Shown: positions 8,316 through 16,526 of the stretch, in pieces
Layout of the letters: each line of letters starts with the position of its first letter
How positions within the stretch are numbered: position 1 is the first letter of the stretch
Assembly (NCBI GenBank): GCA_903929045.1
Contig: CAIYTE010000070.1
Location: 1-62,294 of the forward strand
Direction of reading: 5' to 3'
From: an uncultured Hyphomicrobiales bacterium
Lineage (GTDB): Bacteria; Pseudomonadota; Alphaproteobacteria; Rhizobiales; Xanthobacteraceae
DNA length: 62,294 bases
Notes under the pieces: generated by a model
What the model was told of the DNA's origin: nothing
What the model saw: only the letters and a program-made list of their open reading frames with translations
Databases searched by the model: none
Position numbers and translations under genes: made by a program

Positions 8316-8930
8316 TCAGATATCGAAGAAAACCGTCTCGTTCTCACCCTGCACGCGGATATCGAAGCGATAGACCGGGACAGCCCCACCAGCCTGCTTG
8401 TGGGCAATAAGCGTCCCACGCCGGTCCTCCGGCACGAGCGCCAAAATCGGATCCGATGCATTGGCGGCTTCGTCGGAGAAGTAGAGCCGCGTGTAGACCT
8501 GCCGCAGCATGCCACGCGAGAAGATGCAGAACACGATATGCGGCGCCTGCGGCTTGCCGTTCGGGCCGGCCACCGCGCCCGGCTTGATGGTGTCGAAGCT
8601 GAAGATGCCTTCCTTGTTGGTCGCCGAGCGTCCGAAGCCGGTGAACTTCGCATTCGGCCGCGGCGCCTCGCCGCGCGCATGCAGATAGCGGCCTTGTGAA
8701 TCGGCCTGCCAGATTTCCAGCATGGCGTCGTTGATCGGCACGCCATCGGCGTCGCGGATGCAGCCTTCGACGCGGATCTTCTCGCCCGTCGCATCCGGCG
8801 TGATCAGATTGTCGCCGACGGTTTCCTTCCAGCTGTAGGTGCCGTTCGGATCCCACTTGTTGCGGCCTTTGGGCGTCAGACCATAGGCAAAGAACGGACC
8901 GACGGTTTGGGAGGGCGTGATTTCCGACAT
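8316..8930 (-). CDS. pcaG: protocatechuate 3,4-dioxygenase, alpha subunit
   Basis: PcaG pairs with PcaH to make the non-haem Fe(III) dioxygenase that opens the protocatechuate ring to 3-carboxy-cis,cis-muconate. The 204 residues are normal length. They show the family start TPSQTVGPFFAYGL, the VEGCIRDADGVPINDAMLEI core strand and the HIVFCIFSRGMLRQVYTRLY region, which lacks the iron ligands as expected for alpha. It lies 15 bases downstream of pcaH in a pcaF-pcaH-pcaG unit. The order is unusual in having the thiolase first and no pcaB, pcaC or pcaD beside it. Confidence 0.95.
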   Translation of the reverse strand: MSEITPSQTVGPFFAYGLTPKGRNKWDPNGTYSWKETVGDNLITPDATGEKIRVEGCIRDADGVPINDAMLEIWQADSQGRYLHARGEAPRPNAKFTGFGRSATNKEGIFSFDTIKPGAVAGPNGKPQAPHIVFCIFSRGMLRQVYTRLYFSDEAANASDPILALVPEDRRGTLIAHKQAGGAVPVYRFDIRVQGENETVFFDI

Positions 8931-8945
8931 GATGGCGCGGGTCCG

Positions 8946-9659
8946 TTAGTGGTCGTGGTCGTCGTTCTCGAGCGGCGTCGCTTCACGGCCGCGCAGCACA
9001 ATGTCCCAGCGGAAGGCCAGCGCCCAATCCGGAACGGTGTGCTCCAGATCGAAGGTCGAGACCATGCGATTGCGCGCCTTCTCGTCCGTCACCGAATTGA
9101 AGATCGGGTCGTACGGAAACAGATAGTCGCCGGGGAAATACATCTGCGTGACGAGACGCGTCAGGAACGACTGGCCGAAAACCGAGAAGTGAATGTGGTT
9201 CGGCCGCCACGCATTGTGATGATTGCCCCATGGATAAGCACCGGGCTTCACCGTGATGAATTTGTAGTAGCCGTCCTTGTCGGTGATCGTGCGGCCCGCG
9301 CCGGTGAAGTTCGGATCGAGTGGCGCTGGATGCTGATCGACGAGATGAACGTAACGGCCGCAGGCATTGGCCTGCCAGATTTCGACGAGCGTATCCGGCA
9401 CGGGGCGCTTGTCTTCGTCGAGCACGCGGCCGTGCACGATGATGCGTTCGCCGAGCGGCTCGCTTTTGCCCTGCTTGGTCAGATCGTTGTCGTTTTCCTG
9501 AATCGCATCATGGCCGAAGGCCGGTCCGGTCAATTCGGACAGCGTGTGCGGCACGATGATCAGCGGCTTCGACGGCGAGCGCTTGACCGTGCTCTTGTAT
9601 TCCGGGCTTAAGTGCTTCGGATAAGCGCTGAGACTTTCCTTCGGATAGATCAGCGACAT
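8946..9659 (-). CDS. pcaH: protocatechuate 3,4-dioxygenase, beta subunit
   Basis: PcaH carries the Fe(III) site of the ring-cleaving dioxygenase. In this 237-residue protein the four ligands can be placed: Tyr103 (GRYVHL), Tyr142 (GAYPWGNH), His155 and His157 (RPNHIHFSV). The spacing is the same as in the characterised Pseudomonas enzyme. The C-terminus is acidic and His-rich (ENDDHDH). The gene follows pcaF by 12 bases and precedes pcaG by 15, so one transcript is expected. Protocatechuate could come from hydroxybenzoate or vanillate made by the CoA ligase/thioesterase genes about 4-7 kb away. Confidence 0.97.
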   Translation of the reverse strand: MSLIYPKESLSAYPKHLSPEYKSTVKRSPSKPLIIVPHTLSELTGPAFGHDAIQENDNDLTKQGKSEPLGERIIVHGRVLDEDKRPVPDTLVEIWQANACGRYVHLVDQHPAPLDPNFTGAGRTITDKDGYYKFITVKPGAYPWGNHHNAWRPNHIHFSVFGQSFLTRLVTQMYFPGDYLFPYDPIFNSVTDEKARNRMVSTFDLEHTVPDWALAFRWDIVLRGREATPLENDDHDH

Positions 9660-9671
9660 CAGCTACTCCTG

Positions 9672-10883
9672 TCAGACCTTTTCCATCGCCAGCGACACGC
9701 CCTGGCCGACGCCGACGCACATCGTCGCGAGACCGAGCTTGCCGCCGCGCACCTGAAGACCATGCGCCGCCGTCAGGGCGAGACGCGTGCCCGACATACC
9801 GAGCGGATGGCCGAGCGCGATCGCACCGCCATGCGGATTGACGTGTTCGGCATCGTCGGCAAGCCCGAGCTGCCGCAAACATGCTAGCGACTGCGAGGCG
9901 AAGGCTTCGTTGATCTCGATCAAATCGAAGTCGCCGATCTTGATGCCGAGACGCGCCATCAGCTTCTGCGTCGACGGCACCGGGCCGATGCCCATGATGC
10001 GCGGCGGCACGCCCGCCGACGCCATGCCGAGAATCCGCGCGCGGGGGGTGAGACCGTGCTCTTTCACGGCCGCCTCGGAGGCGAGAATGATCGCGGCCGC
10101 GCCGTCATTGACGCCGGACGCATTGCCGGCGGTGACCGTGCCGGGATTGCGGAACGGGGTCTTTAGCTTGGCGAGTTGATCGAGCGTCGTCTCCGGACGC
10201 GGATGCTCGTCCTTGTCGACCTTCACCATCTCGCCCTTGCGGCCCGCGATCTCGACCGGGACGATTTCCTCCGCGAAGTAACCCGCGGCGATCGCCTTGC
10301 CGGCACGCTGCTGCGAGCGCAGCGCGAAGGCGTCCTGATCGGCGCGCTTGACCTGGAAATCCTCGGCGACGTTCTCGCCGGTCTCAGGCATGGCGTCGAT
10401 GCCGTACTGCTGCTTCATCAGCGGATTGACGAAACGCCAGCCGATGGTCGTGTCGTAGATTTCGGCGGTGCGCGAAAACGCTTCCTGCGCCTTGCCCTGA
10501 ACGAACGGCGCGCGCGTCATCGACTCGACGCCGCCGGCGATGGCGAATTCGATCTCACCGGCGCGGATGGCGCGGGCGGCTGTACCGACCGCGTCGAGGC
10601 CGGACGCACAGAGACGGTTGAGCGTGACGCCCGGAACGGTCTGCGGCAGACCGGCCAGCAGCAGCGCCATGCGCGCGACGTTGCGATTGTCTTCGCCGGC
10701 CTGATTGGCGCAGCCGAAGAACACCTCGTCGATCTTTTCCCAGTTGACCTTGGGGTTGCGCGCGACGAGCGCCTTCAGCGGCACCGCGGCGAGATCGTCA
10801 GTCCGAACCTTGGCCAATGCACCGGCATAACGGCCGATCGGTGTTCGGGCCGCATCACAGAGGAAAACGTCGCGTGTCGCCAT
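9672..10883 (-). CDS. pcaF: beta-ketoadipyl-CoA thiolase (3-oxoadipyl-CoA thiolase)
   Basis: This 403-residue thiolase would split 3-oxoadipyl-CoA into succinyl-CoA and acetyl-CoA, the last step of the beta-ketoadipate pathway. Catalytic residues are visible: nucleophile Cys92 in NRLCASGLDAVG, His359 in GHPLGMSG and the second Cys389 in CVGVGQG. The start of the protein (FLCDAARTPIGRYAGAL) is typical of PcaF/PaaJ rather than of acetoacetyl-CoA thiolases, and the position in front of pcaH supports PcaF. A near-consensus promoter lies upstream at 10934-10962. It might also thiolyse aromatic 3-oxoacyl-CoAs formed by the nearby side-chain genes; that is speculation. Confidence 0.92.
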   Translation of the reverse strand: MATRDVFLCDAARTPIGRYAGALAKVRTDDLAAVPLKALVARNPKVNWEKIDEVFFGCANQAGEDNRNVARMALLLAGLPQTVPGVTLNRLCASGLDAVGTAARAIRAGEIEFAIAGGVESMTRAPFVQGKAQEAFSRTAEIYDTTIGWRFVNPLMKQQYGIDAMPETGENVAEDFQVKRADQDAFALRSQQRAGKAIAAGYFAEEIVPVEIAGRKGEMVKVDKDEHPRPETTLDQLAKLKTPFRNPGTVTAGNASGVNDGAAAIILASEAAVKEHGLTPRARILGMASAGVPPRIMGIGPVPSTQKLMARLGIKIGDFDLIEINEAFASQSLACLRQLGLADDAEHVNPHGGAIALGHPLGMSGTRLALTAAHGLQVRGGKLGLATMCVGVGQGVSLAMEKV

Positions 10884-10917
10884 TTGCGGCCTCGTGCTGA
10901 ACTATATTTCGAGGTGT

Positions 10918-10930
10918 TCTCGTTTCGAGA
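10918..10930. promoter_or_regulatory. inverted repeat at predicted pcaF transcription start
   Basis: TCTCG-TTT-CGAGA is a perfect 5+5 inverted repeat just downstream of the predicted -10 box of pcaF. The heptamer TTTCGAG also recurs directly at 10907 and 10923. A repressor binding here could block pcaF-pcaH-pcaG. No dedicated pca regulator is in the window. Confidence 0.4.
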
Positions 10931-10933
10931 CCG

Positions 10934-10962
10934 TATTTACGGCCCGCATGGGAACGGGTCAA
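10934..10962 (-). promoter_or_regulatory. predicted sigma-70 promoter of pcaF-pcaH-pcaG
   Basis: On the minus strand TTGACC (10957-10962) and TAAATA (10934-10939) are separated by 17 bases. The predicted start site is about 45 bases before the pcaF ATG. Confidence 0.6.
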
Positions 10963-10980
10963 ATGGCGAAATAGCGATAA

Positions 10981-10994
10981 GTTGGGCCTCCAAC
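10981..10994. promoter_or_regulatory. inverted repeat matching the MarR operator core
   Basis: GTTGG-GCCT-CCAAC has the same two 5-base arms and the same 4-base spacer as the centre of the perfect palindrome at 17511-17536. It ends 11 bases before the ATG of the DUF3237 gene. MarR control of this gene and the following crotonase is therefore plausible. Confidence 0.45.
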
Positions 10995-11005
10995 AGGTGC
11001 AGCCA

Positions 11006-11458
11006 ATGCTGGGCAAAGAGCCGATCTTCACGATTCACGCCGAACTTCAAGCGATCATGAATCTGGGCCGCACGCCCTATGGCGAACGGCGCGTCATCGG
11101 CATTATCGGCGGCACGGTGCGGGGGCCAAAGCTCAACGGCAAGGTTCTGCCCGGCGGCTCCGACTGGCAGATCATCCGCGCCGACGGCGCCGCCGACATC
11201 CAGGCGCGCTACACGCTGGAGACGGACACTGGCGGCCGGATCCTCGTCTACAGCGCGGGCCTCCGGCATGGGCCGCCGGAGGTCATGGCACGGCTGGCGA
11301 AAGGCGAAGACGTCGATCCCGCACTCTATTATTTCCGCACCGCGATGCGGTTCGAGACCGCGGATCCAGCGGCCGACTGGCTCAACCGCATCCTCGCCAT
11401 CGCCTACGGCGCGCGCGAGGCCCGCGCGGTGCGGCTCGACATCTACGAGGTGGAATGA
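11006..11458 (+). CDS. DUF3237 family protein
   Basis: A 150-residue protein of the DUF3237 family, which forms a small beta-barrel and has no settled biochemical role. Recognisable parts are PIFTIHAELQ at the N-terminus, IGGTVRGPKLNGKVLPGG, the WQIIRADGAADIQARYTLET strand pair and a C-terminal YYFRTAMRFET segment. I prefer the ATG at 11006 over a TTG 24 bases upstream because the family starts just before the FTI strand and AGGTG lies about 7 bases before it. DUF3237 genes recur in aromatic and CoA-thioester catabolic clusters, which fits the adjacent crotonase. A MarR-like operator core lies directly upstream. Confidence 0.8.
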   Translation: MLGKEPIFTIHAELQAIMNLGRTPYGERRVIGIIGGTVRGPKLNGKVLPGGSDWQIIRADGAADIQARYTLETDTGGRILVYSAGLRHGPPEVMARLAKGEDVDPALYYFRTAMRFETADPAADWLNRILAIAYGAREARAVRLDIYEVE

Positions 11459-11465
11459 TGCTTAT

Positions 11466-11554
11466 CGTCATGGCCGGGCTTGTCCCGGCCATCCACGACT
11501 TGCTTAGTTACTGAAGGAAGGCGTGGATGCCCGGCATAAAGCCGGGCATGACGG
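11466..11554. repeat. dispersed palindromic repeat, family A copy 1
   Basis: Two stem-loops in tandem: CGTCATGGCCGGGCTTGTCC at the left and TGCCCGGCATAAAGCCGGGC at the right, with CATCCACG and CGTGGATG pairing across the middle. Related copies are at 18696-18809, 35351-35438 and 37154-37239. Its right edge runs into the ribosome site of the crotonase. Confidence 0.85.
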
Positions 11555-11565
11555 CGGAGAGAGCA

Positions 11566-12363
11566 GTGCCTGAAACTCTTTCGATCAAAAATTTGCCCGC
11601 TTCGCTCAAGGCTCAGCGCGACGGCGATATCGCCATTCTGACCTTGGCACGCCCGCAGAAGCGCAACGCGCTCGACGACGAGACGATCATCGGGATCGAG
11701 ACCTTCTTCACGTCATTGCCCGACAGCGTCGGCGCCGCCGTGCTGCATGGCGAAGGCGAGCATTTCTCTGCCGGGCTCGATCTCAGTGAATTGCAGGAAC
11801 GCGACATCAGACAGGGCATTGCGCATTCCGGCCTGTGGCACCGTGCCTTCGAGAAGATCCAGTTCGGCAAGGTTCCCGTCGTCGCCGTGCTGCACGGCGC
11901 CGTGGTCGGTGGCGGGCTTGAACTCGCTGCCGCCGCGCATATTCGCGTCGCTGAGCGCAACACCTATTACGCACTGCCGGAAGGCAGCCGCGGCATCTAT
12001 GTCGGCGGCGGCGGCTCGGTGCGCTTGCCGCGACTCATCGGTGTCGCCCGCATGATGGACATGATGCTGACCGGCCGCACCTATTCCGCCGACGAAGGGC
12101 AGACGATGGGGCTGACGACCTATGTCGTTGAACCCGGCGCCGGCCTCGCCAAAGGCATCGAATTGGCCAAGCGCATTGCCGGCAATACGGCACTGACCAA
12201 CTTCGCGATTACGCAGGCGTTGCCACGCATCGCGGAAATGCCGCCGGGCTCGGGCTTTGCCGTCGAGGCGCTGATGTCGTCGATTGCGCAGGCCGACGGC
12301 GAAGCGAAATCGCGGCTGAAGGATTTTCTCGAGAAGCGCGCGCCGAAAGTGAAGCCGGTCTAG
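11566..12363 (+). CDS. enoyl-CoA hydratase (crotonase family)
   Basis: A crotonase-fold enzyme, probably hydrating a side-chain enoyl-CoA. Residues are numbered from the GTG at 11566 (265 residues), chosen because GGCGGAGAG lies just upstream. Two earlier in-frame ATGs fall inside repeat A. The oxyanion-hole segment FSAGLDLSEL is present. Both hydratase glutamates are kept: Glu119 in VVGGGLELAAAA and Glu139 in ALPEGSRG, 20 residues apart as in rat enoyl-CoA hydratase. Hydroxycinnamoyl-CoA hydratase-lyases replace the first glutamate, so this sequence argues for plain hydration and a beta-oxidation route. The CoA ligase and SDR dehydrogenase follow within 4 kb. Confidence 0.85.
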   Translation: MPETLSIKNLPASLKAQRDGDIAILTLARPQKRNALDDETIIGIETFFTSLPDSVGAAVLHGEGEHFSAGLDLSELQERDIRQGIAHSGLWHRAFEKIQFGKVPVVAVLHGAVVGGGLELAAAAHIRVAERNTYYALPEGSRGIYVGGGGSVRLPRLIGVARMMDMMLTGRTYSADEGQTMGLTTYVVEPGAGLAKGIELAKRIAGNTALTNFAITQALPRIAEMPPGSGFAVEALMSSIAQADGEAKSRLKDFLEKRAPKVKPV

Positions 12364-12367
12364 TCCG

Positions 12368-13099
12368 CTATCGCGGCACGGCCTTGAACTCCGTGCCGTC
12401 GCCGACCTGCTGCATCGTCAGCAACGGCTTTTGCGGCAACGTCGTCCAGGTGGATTTGTCCTTGTCGTCTGAAATCGAGCCGACGCTGCGCTTCATGCGC
12501 CGCGTGACATAATTGATGCTGATCTGCGTCATGATGCCTTTGAAGCGCTCGACATCGACGCGGTCATAGCCGATCAGCTTGAATGCTTTTTGCTCGAACC
12601 GGAAAGTGTAGGTGAGGTGCCCCATGTTGCCGGAAAAATAGCCCAGCGTGACCTGCAACGTGCCTTTCTTGATGTCGATGCCGCCCTCCTGCACGCCGTT
12701 TGGATCAAGCGGGTCTTGCTGCGATGGCTCGGTTGTACGGGCAATCAGCGTGTGATTTTCCAGCGCGAGATCGTAGCCGCCGGCGGCGTTGGCGAGCCCC
12801 ACCATCAGAATGCGCGGGTTGGTGTCGAACTGCTCGGGACCGCCGCGCTTGCGCGTGTCGATGACGTTGCGGTCGTCCATGGCGCGCAGCACCAGGGCAA
12901 CGTCGTCGCGGCCATCGCCGTTCAGATCGCCCGTCTTCTGGCTCTCGATCCGCCATTCCAACGGCAGGAAGCCTTCGACCGATTGCGCGTGCCGCGCCAG
13001 CGCCGGATACGTAACGGGCGGAATGACGAGATCGTCGTCATCGGCGGCCTGCGCCGCGCTGCAGGCCAGCAAGAGAAACGTGACCGCCGCTTTCCACAT
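12368..13099 (-). CDS. secreted protein with one FG-GAP/EF-like calcium motif, unknown function
   Basis: A 243-residue exported protein. The start at 13099 gives a clean signal peptide (MWKAAVTFLLLACSAAQA, then ADDDD); the longer upstream frame does not. A single GDLNGDGRDDVALVL motif is of the FG-GAP/dockerin-like DxDxDG calcium-binding type, followed by beta-strand-rich sequence (GGYDLALENHTLIART, LTYTFRFEQKAFKLIG). I do not recognise the family beyond that. It is transcribed against the crotonase, whose stop lies 4 bases away tail to tail, and divergently from the feruloyl-CoA-synthase-like gene. No functional link to the catabolic genes can be read. Confidence 0.75.
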   Translation of the reverse strand: MWKAAVTFLLLACSAAQAADDDDLVIPPVTYPALARHAQSVEGFLPLEWRIESQKTGDLNGDGRDDVALVLRAMDDRNVIDTRKRGGPEQFDTNPRILMVGLANAAGGYDLALENHTLIARTTEPSQQDPLDPNGVQEGGIDIKKGTLQVTLGYFSGNMGHLTYTFRFEQKAFKLIGYDRVDVERFKGIMTQISINYVTRRMKRSVGSISDDKDKSTWTTLPQKPLLTMQQVGDGTEFKAVPR

Positions 13100-13212
13100 G
13101 GTTTGCGTATAGACCACGCCGCGGCGGGCGTCGACCAAGGCCGGCGCGGTCTTGAGACCCGTCCTGCAACCACGCTACTGTCAAGGAAAACAACAGCAGC
13201 CTCAGGGACGAA

Positions 13213-15078
13213 ATGCGCGAGCCAGGCCTCACGGCAGACAAGGCGCCCTTGCGTCACGCGCGGCTCGCGCCGCCTGAGGCCGATATTGAGCGGCGGCCGG
13301 ACGGCACACTGGTGCTGCGCGGCCGGCCGCTTGGCGACTATCACGGCACCATAAGCGAGGCGCTGGTACGTTGGGCGCACGAGACGCCGGACCGCGTTTT
13401 CCTGGCGCGGCGCGATGGCGATGGTTGGCGCGAACTCAGCTACGGGCAGACGCTCGAGCAAGTGAAGCGCATTGCCGCCGCGCTGCTGCGGCGCGGACTG
13501 TCAGCCGAACGGCCCATCGCCGTCCTCTCGGGCAATGACATCGAGCAGGCGCTGCTCGGCCTCGCTGCCATGTATGTCGGCATTCCTTATGCGCCGATTT
13601 CACCGGCCTACTCCTTGATGTCGAGCGACTTCGGCAAGCTGCGCGGCATTCTCGAGCTCATCACACCGGGGCTGGTGTTCGCCAATGACGGCCTGCCCTT
13701 TGCAAAGGCGCTTTACGCCACGGTGCCAGACGAGATCGAACTCGTGGTCACGCGCAATCCGCTCGGCGACCGGCCGGTGACGATGTTCGCCGATCTGCTC
13801 GGCGCCGACGATGCGGCAGGCGTTGCGGCCGCACATGCCGCTGTCACGCCCAATACCATCGCCAAATTCCTGTTCACCTCCGGTTCGACCGGTACGCCGA
13901 AAGGTGTCATCAATACGCAGCGCATGTTGTGCGCCAATCAGGCCATGCTGCGCGGCGGGCTGCGCTTTGTTACCGACGAGCCGCCGACGCTTATCGACTG
14001 GCTGCCCTGGAGCCACACCTTCGGCAGCAATCACAATTTCAACTTCGTGCTGGTCAATGGTGGTTCGCTTTATATCGACGACGGCAATCCGACGCCGCCC
14101 GGCGTGCCGAAGACCGTGCGCAATCTGCGCGACATCTCGCCGACCATCTATTTCAATGTGCCCAGGGGCTATGAGGCGTTGGTGCCGCATCTGCGCGCCG
14201 ACAGCGCGCTGCGCGATACCTTCTTCAAGCGGCTCAAGGTTCTGTTTTATGCCGGCGCAAGCCTGAACCAGCCGACATGGGACGCGCTCACCGCGCTTGC
14301 GGTCCAATCGACCGGCGAACGCATCATTTTCATTTCCTCGCTCGGCTCGACCGAGACGGCGCCGGCATCGCTTGCCTGCACCTGGGACTTCGGCCACGCC
14401 GGCAATATCGGCCTGCCGATGGAAGGCTCCGACCTCAAGCTCGTGCCGAACGAAGGCAAACTGGAAGCGCGGCTGCGCGGGCCGCACATCACGCCGGGCT
14501 ATTGGCGGCAGGAGCATCTGACCCGCGACGCCTTCGACGCGGAAGGTTTCTACAAGATCGGCGACGCCTTGAAATTCGCCGATCCCGACGATCCGCTGAA
14601 AGGCCTGCTGTTCGATGGCCGCATCGCCGAGGACTTCAAACTCTCGACCGGCACCTGGGTCAGCGTCGGCCCCTTGCGGGCGCGCGTGGTCGATCACCTG
14701 TCGCCTTATGTCCGCGACGTCGTTCTCACCGGCGCCGACCGCAGCGACATCGCGGCGCTGGTGTTTCCGGATATCGAGGCATGCCGAAAGCTTACCGGAC
14801 TCGGCGCCGATGCGACGCCGGTGGCGATTCTTGAAAACGCCAAAGTGCGCGCGCTGTTTGCCGCACGTCTCGCCGAATTGGCCGCACAAAGCCCCGGCTC
14901 ATCGACCCGCGTTGCCCGTGCCCTGCTGATGGCCGACGTGCCGTCGATGGACAAAGGCGAGATGACAGACAAGGGTTCGATCAACCAGCGCGCCGTCCTG
15001 AAAAATCGCAGCGGGTTGGTGGACGAACTCTACGCAACGCCGCTATCGTCGCGCGTGATTCAGGCCGAAGGAAACTAA
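13213..15078 (+). CDS. fcs: feruloyl-CoA synthase-like acyl-CoA ligase
   Basis: An ANL-superfamily enzyme that would activate an aromatic acid (ferulate, p-coumarate or similar) to its CoA thioester with ATP. The 621 residues match the long feruloyl-CoA synthase family. It shows the phosphate loop FLFTSGSTGTPKGVINTQ around residues 219-236, WLPWSHTFGSNHNFN, the YAGASLNQPTWDAL stretch, SSLGSTETAP and the C-terminal MDKGEMTDKGSINQRAVL typical of the family. The start ATG at 13213 follows GGGACG. It is followed 2 bases later by the SDR gene, so coupling is likely. A weak promoter candidate TTGAGA (13152) with TACTGT (13176) is 18 bases apart. The exact substrate is inferred. Confidence 0.85.
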   Translation: MREPGLTADKAPLRHARLAPPEADIERRPDGTLVLRGRPLGDYHGTISEALVRWAHETPDRVFLARRDGDGWRELSYGQTLEQVKRIAAALLRRGLSAERPIAVLSGNDIEQALLGLAAMYVGIPYAPISPAYSLMSSDFGKLRGILELITPGLVFANDGLPFAKALYATVPDEIELVVTRNPLGDRPVTMFADLLGADDAAGVAAAHAAVTPNTIAKFLFTSGSTGTPKGVINTQRMLCANQAMLRGGLRFVTDEPPTLIDWLPWSHTFGSNHNFNFVLVNGGSLYIDDGNPTPPGVPKTVRNLRDISPTIYFNVPRGYEALVPHLRADSALRDTFFKRLKVLFYAGASLNQPTWDALTALAVQSTGERIIFISSLGSTETAPASLACTWDFGHAGNIGLPMEGSDLKLVPNEGKLEARLRGPHITPGYWRQEHLTRDAFDAEGFYKIGDALKFADPDDPLKGLLFDGRIAEDFKLSTGTWVSVGPLRARVVDHLSPYVRDVVLTGADRSDIAALVFPDIEACRKLTGLGADATPVAILENAKVRALFAARLAELAAQSPGSSTRVARALLMADVPSMDKGEMTDKGSINQRAVLKNRSGLVDELYATPLSSRVIQAEGN

Positions 15079-15080
15079 CA

Positions 15081-15842
15081 ATGGACGTCAGAGGACAGGC
15101 CGCCATCGTCACCGGCGGCGCGTCGGGTCTCGGCGCGGCGACCGCACGCGCGCTGGCCGCGGCTGGCGCCCGGGTTGCGATCTTCGACGTCAACGAGAAG
15201 GCGGCCGCCGACGTCGCCACCGAAATCAAGGGCATCGCGATCAGTTGCGATGTCGGTGATGCCGCCTCTGGCGAGGCAGCCTTCAAGAAAGCCGCGGATG
15301 CGCATGGCGCCCCGCGCGTGCTTGTCAATTGCGCCGGCATCGGCCCGGCCAAGCGCATTGTCGGCCGCGACGGCGTCATGCCGCTCGCCGACTACGAGCG
15401 CGTCATCCGCATCAATCTCATCGGCACGTTCAACATGCTGCGGCTGGCAGGCGCGGCGATGCAGACGCTCGAGCCGCTGCCGGGCGGCGACCGTGGCGTC
15501 ATCATATCCACCGCGTCGGTCGCAGCCTACGAAGGCCAGATCGGGCAATCGGCCTATGCGTCGTCCAAAGGCGGCGTCGCGGCACTCACACTGCCGGCGG
15601 CGCGCGAATTCTCGCAGTTCGGCATCCGCGTCATGGCGATTGCGCCCGGCATCTTCGGCACGCCCATGCTCAAGGCACTGCCGCAGGAGGCGCAGGACTC
15701 GCTCGGCGCCTCGGTGCCGCATCCCAAGCGCCTCGGCGAGCCTTCGGAATACGCCGCGCTCGTGCTGCACATCGTCAGCAACGGCTATCTCAACGGCGAG
15801 GTTATCCGCATCGACGGCGCGCTACGCATGGCGCCGCGTTAG
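15081..15842 (+). CDS. SDR-type 3-hydroxyacyl-CoA dehydrogenase
   Basis: A 253-residue short-chain dehydrogenase of the HSD10/type II 3-hydroxyacyl-CoA dehydrogenase kind. The NAD site is VTGGASGLGAAT at residues about 9-20, with VLVNCAGIGPA following. Catalytic Tyr159 and Lys163 sit in SAYASSKGG, and the serine strand is IISTASVAAYEG. ALPQEAQDSLGASVPHPKRL is the family's characteristic substrate-loop stretch. With the crotonase and CoA ligase it would oxidise the hydroxylated side chain to the 3-oxoacyl-CoA. It starts 2 bases after the ligase stop. Fatty or branched acyl substrates remain possible. Confidence 0.88.
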   Translation: MDVRGQAAIVTGGASGLGAATARALAAAGARVAIFDVNEKAAADVATEIKGIAISCDVGDAASGEAAFKKAADAHGAPRVLVNCAGIGPAKRIVGRDGVMPLADYERVIRINLIGTFNMLRLAGAAMQTLEPLPGGDRGVIISTASVAAYEGQIGQSAYASSKGGVAALTLPAAREFSQFGIRVMAIAPGIFGTPMLKALPQEAQDSLGASVPHPKRLGEPSEYAALVLHIVSNGYLNGEVIRIDGALRMAPR

Positions 15843-15890
15843 CGCATGATCCCGAAAAGTGGGAACCGGTTTTCGGATCAGATCATGCGC
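15842..15890. repeat. palindromic intergenic repeat, family F
   Basis: A perfect outer inverted repeat GCGCATGATC / GATCATGCGC encloses GAAAAGTGGGAACCGGTTTTC, abbreviated here to AAAAGTGGGAACCGGTTTT. I recall this motif as a very common intergenic repeat in Rhizobiales genomes. It starts on the last base of the SDR stop codon. Confidence 0.85.
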
Positions 15891-15904
15891 AAAAGAAGCG
15901 TCTG

Positions 15905-16522
15905 ATGCCGCGCGGCTCCGAACAGATTGTCGATCTTTACGAGCGCAACGCCTACGCCTGGGATGAACAGCGCGGCCGTCCGCGTCCGCTGATGGAGCAA
16001 AGCTGGCTTGAGCGCTTCACCGCGCTGATCCCGGCGGGCGGCGCCATCCTCGATATCGGTTGCGGTGCGGGCAAACCCATTGCCGCGCATCTGATCGCGC
16101 ATGGTTACGCACTGACCGGCATCGACTCCGCGCCGACCATGATTGACATGTGCGCCGACCGCTTTCCGCCCCACCGCTGGCTGGTTGCCGACATGCGGAC
16201 GCTATCGCTTGGCAGCCGCTTTGACGGCGTCCTTGCCTGGGACAGTTTCTTCCATCTGACGCCCGACGATCAGCGCCTGATGTTTCCGGTCTTTCGCGCA
16301 CACGCCAAGTCCGGCGCGCCACTGATGCTTACCAGCGGCCCGCGCCACGGCGACGCCATCGGCAGTTTCGAGGGCGAGCCGCTCTATCACGGCAGTCTCG
16401 ACCCAAGCGAATACCGCGCTTTGCTGCGTGACAACGGCTTCGCCGTCGTCGACCATGTCGTCGAGGATCCCACCTGCGGCGGTCACACGGTCTGGCTGGC
16501 GCAACGCGACACCACGGACTGA
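15905..16522 (+). CDS. class I SAM-dependent methyltransferase
   Basis: A 205-residue methyltransferase with a clear SAM-binding motif I ILDIGCGAGKPIAAHL near residue 45, post-I acidic strand LTGIDSAPTMIDMC and motif IV-like FDGVLAWDSFFHL. The pattern (YERNAYAWDEQR at the N-terminus) is that of small-molecule methyltransferases of the methyltransferase-11/25 type. The substrate is unknown. It sits between the SDR and the thioesterase on the same strand, ending 4 bases before the thioesterase start, so it is part of that operon. A family F repeat separates it from the SDR. A role in O-methylating a phenolic or CoA intermediate would be speculation. Confidence 0.8.
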   Translation: MPRGSEQIVDLYERNAYAWDEQRGRPRPLMEQSWLERFTALIPAGGAILDIGCGAGKPIAAHLIAHGYALTGIDSAPTMIDMCADRFPPHRWLVADMRTLSLGSRFDGVLAWDSFFHLTPDDQRLMFPVFRAHAKSGAPLMLTSGPRHGDAIGSFEGEPLYHGSLDPSEYRALLRDNGFAVVDHVVEDPTCGGHTVWLAQRDTTD

Positions 16523-16526
16523 GGCG

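Noticed and set aside
11527-11550. ATG starts at 11527 and 11548 for the crotonase
   Set aside because: Both lie within repeat A, and the family start aligns with the downstream GTG at 11566.
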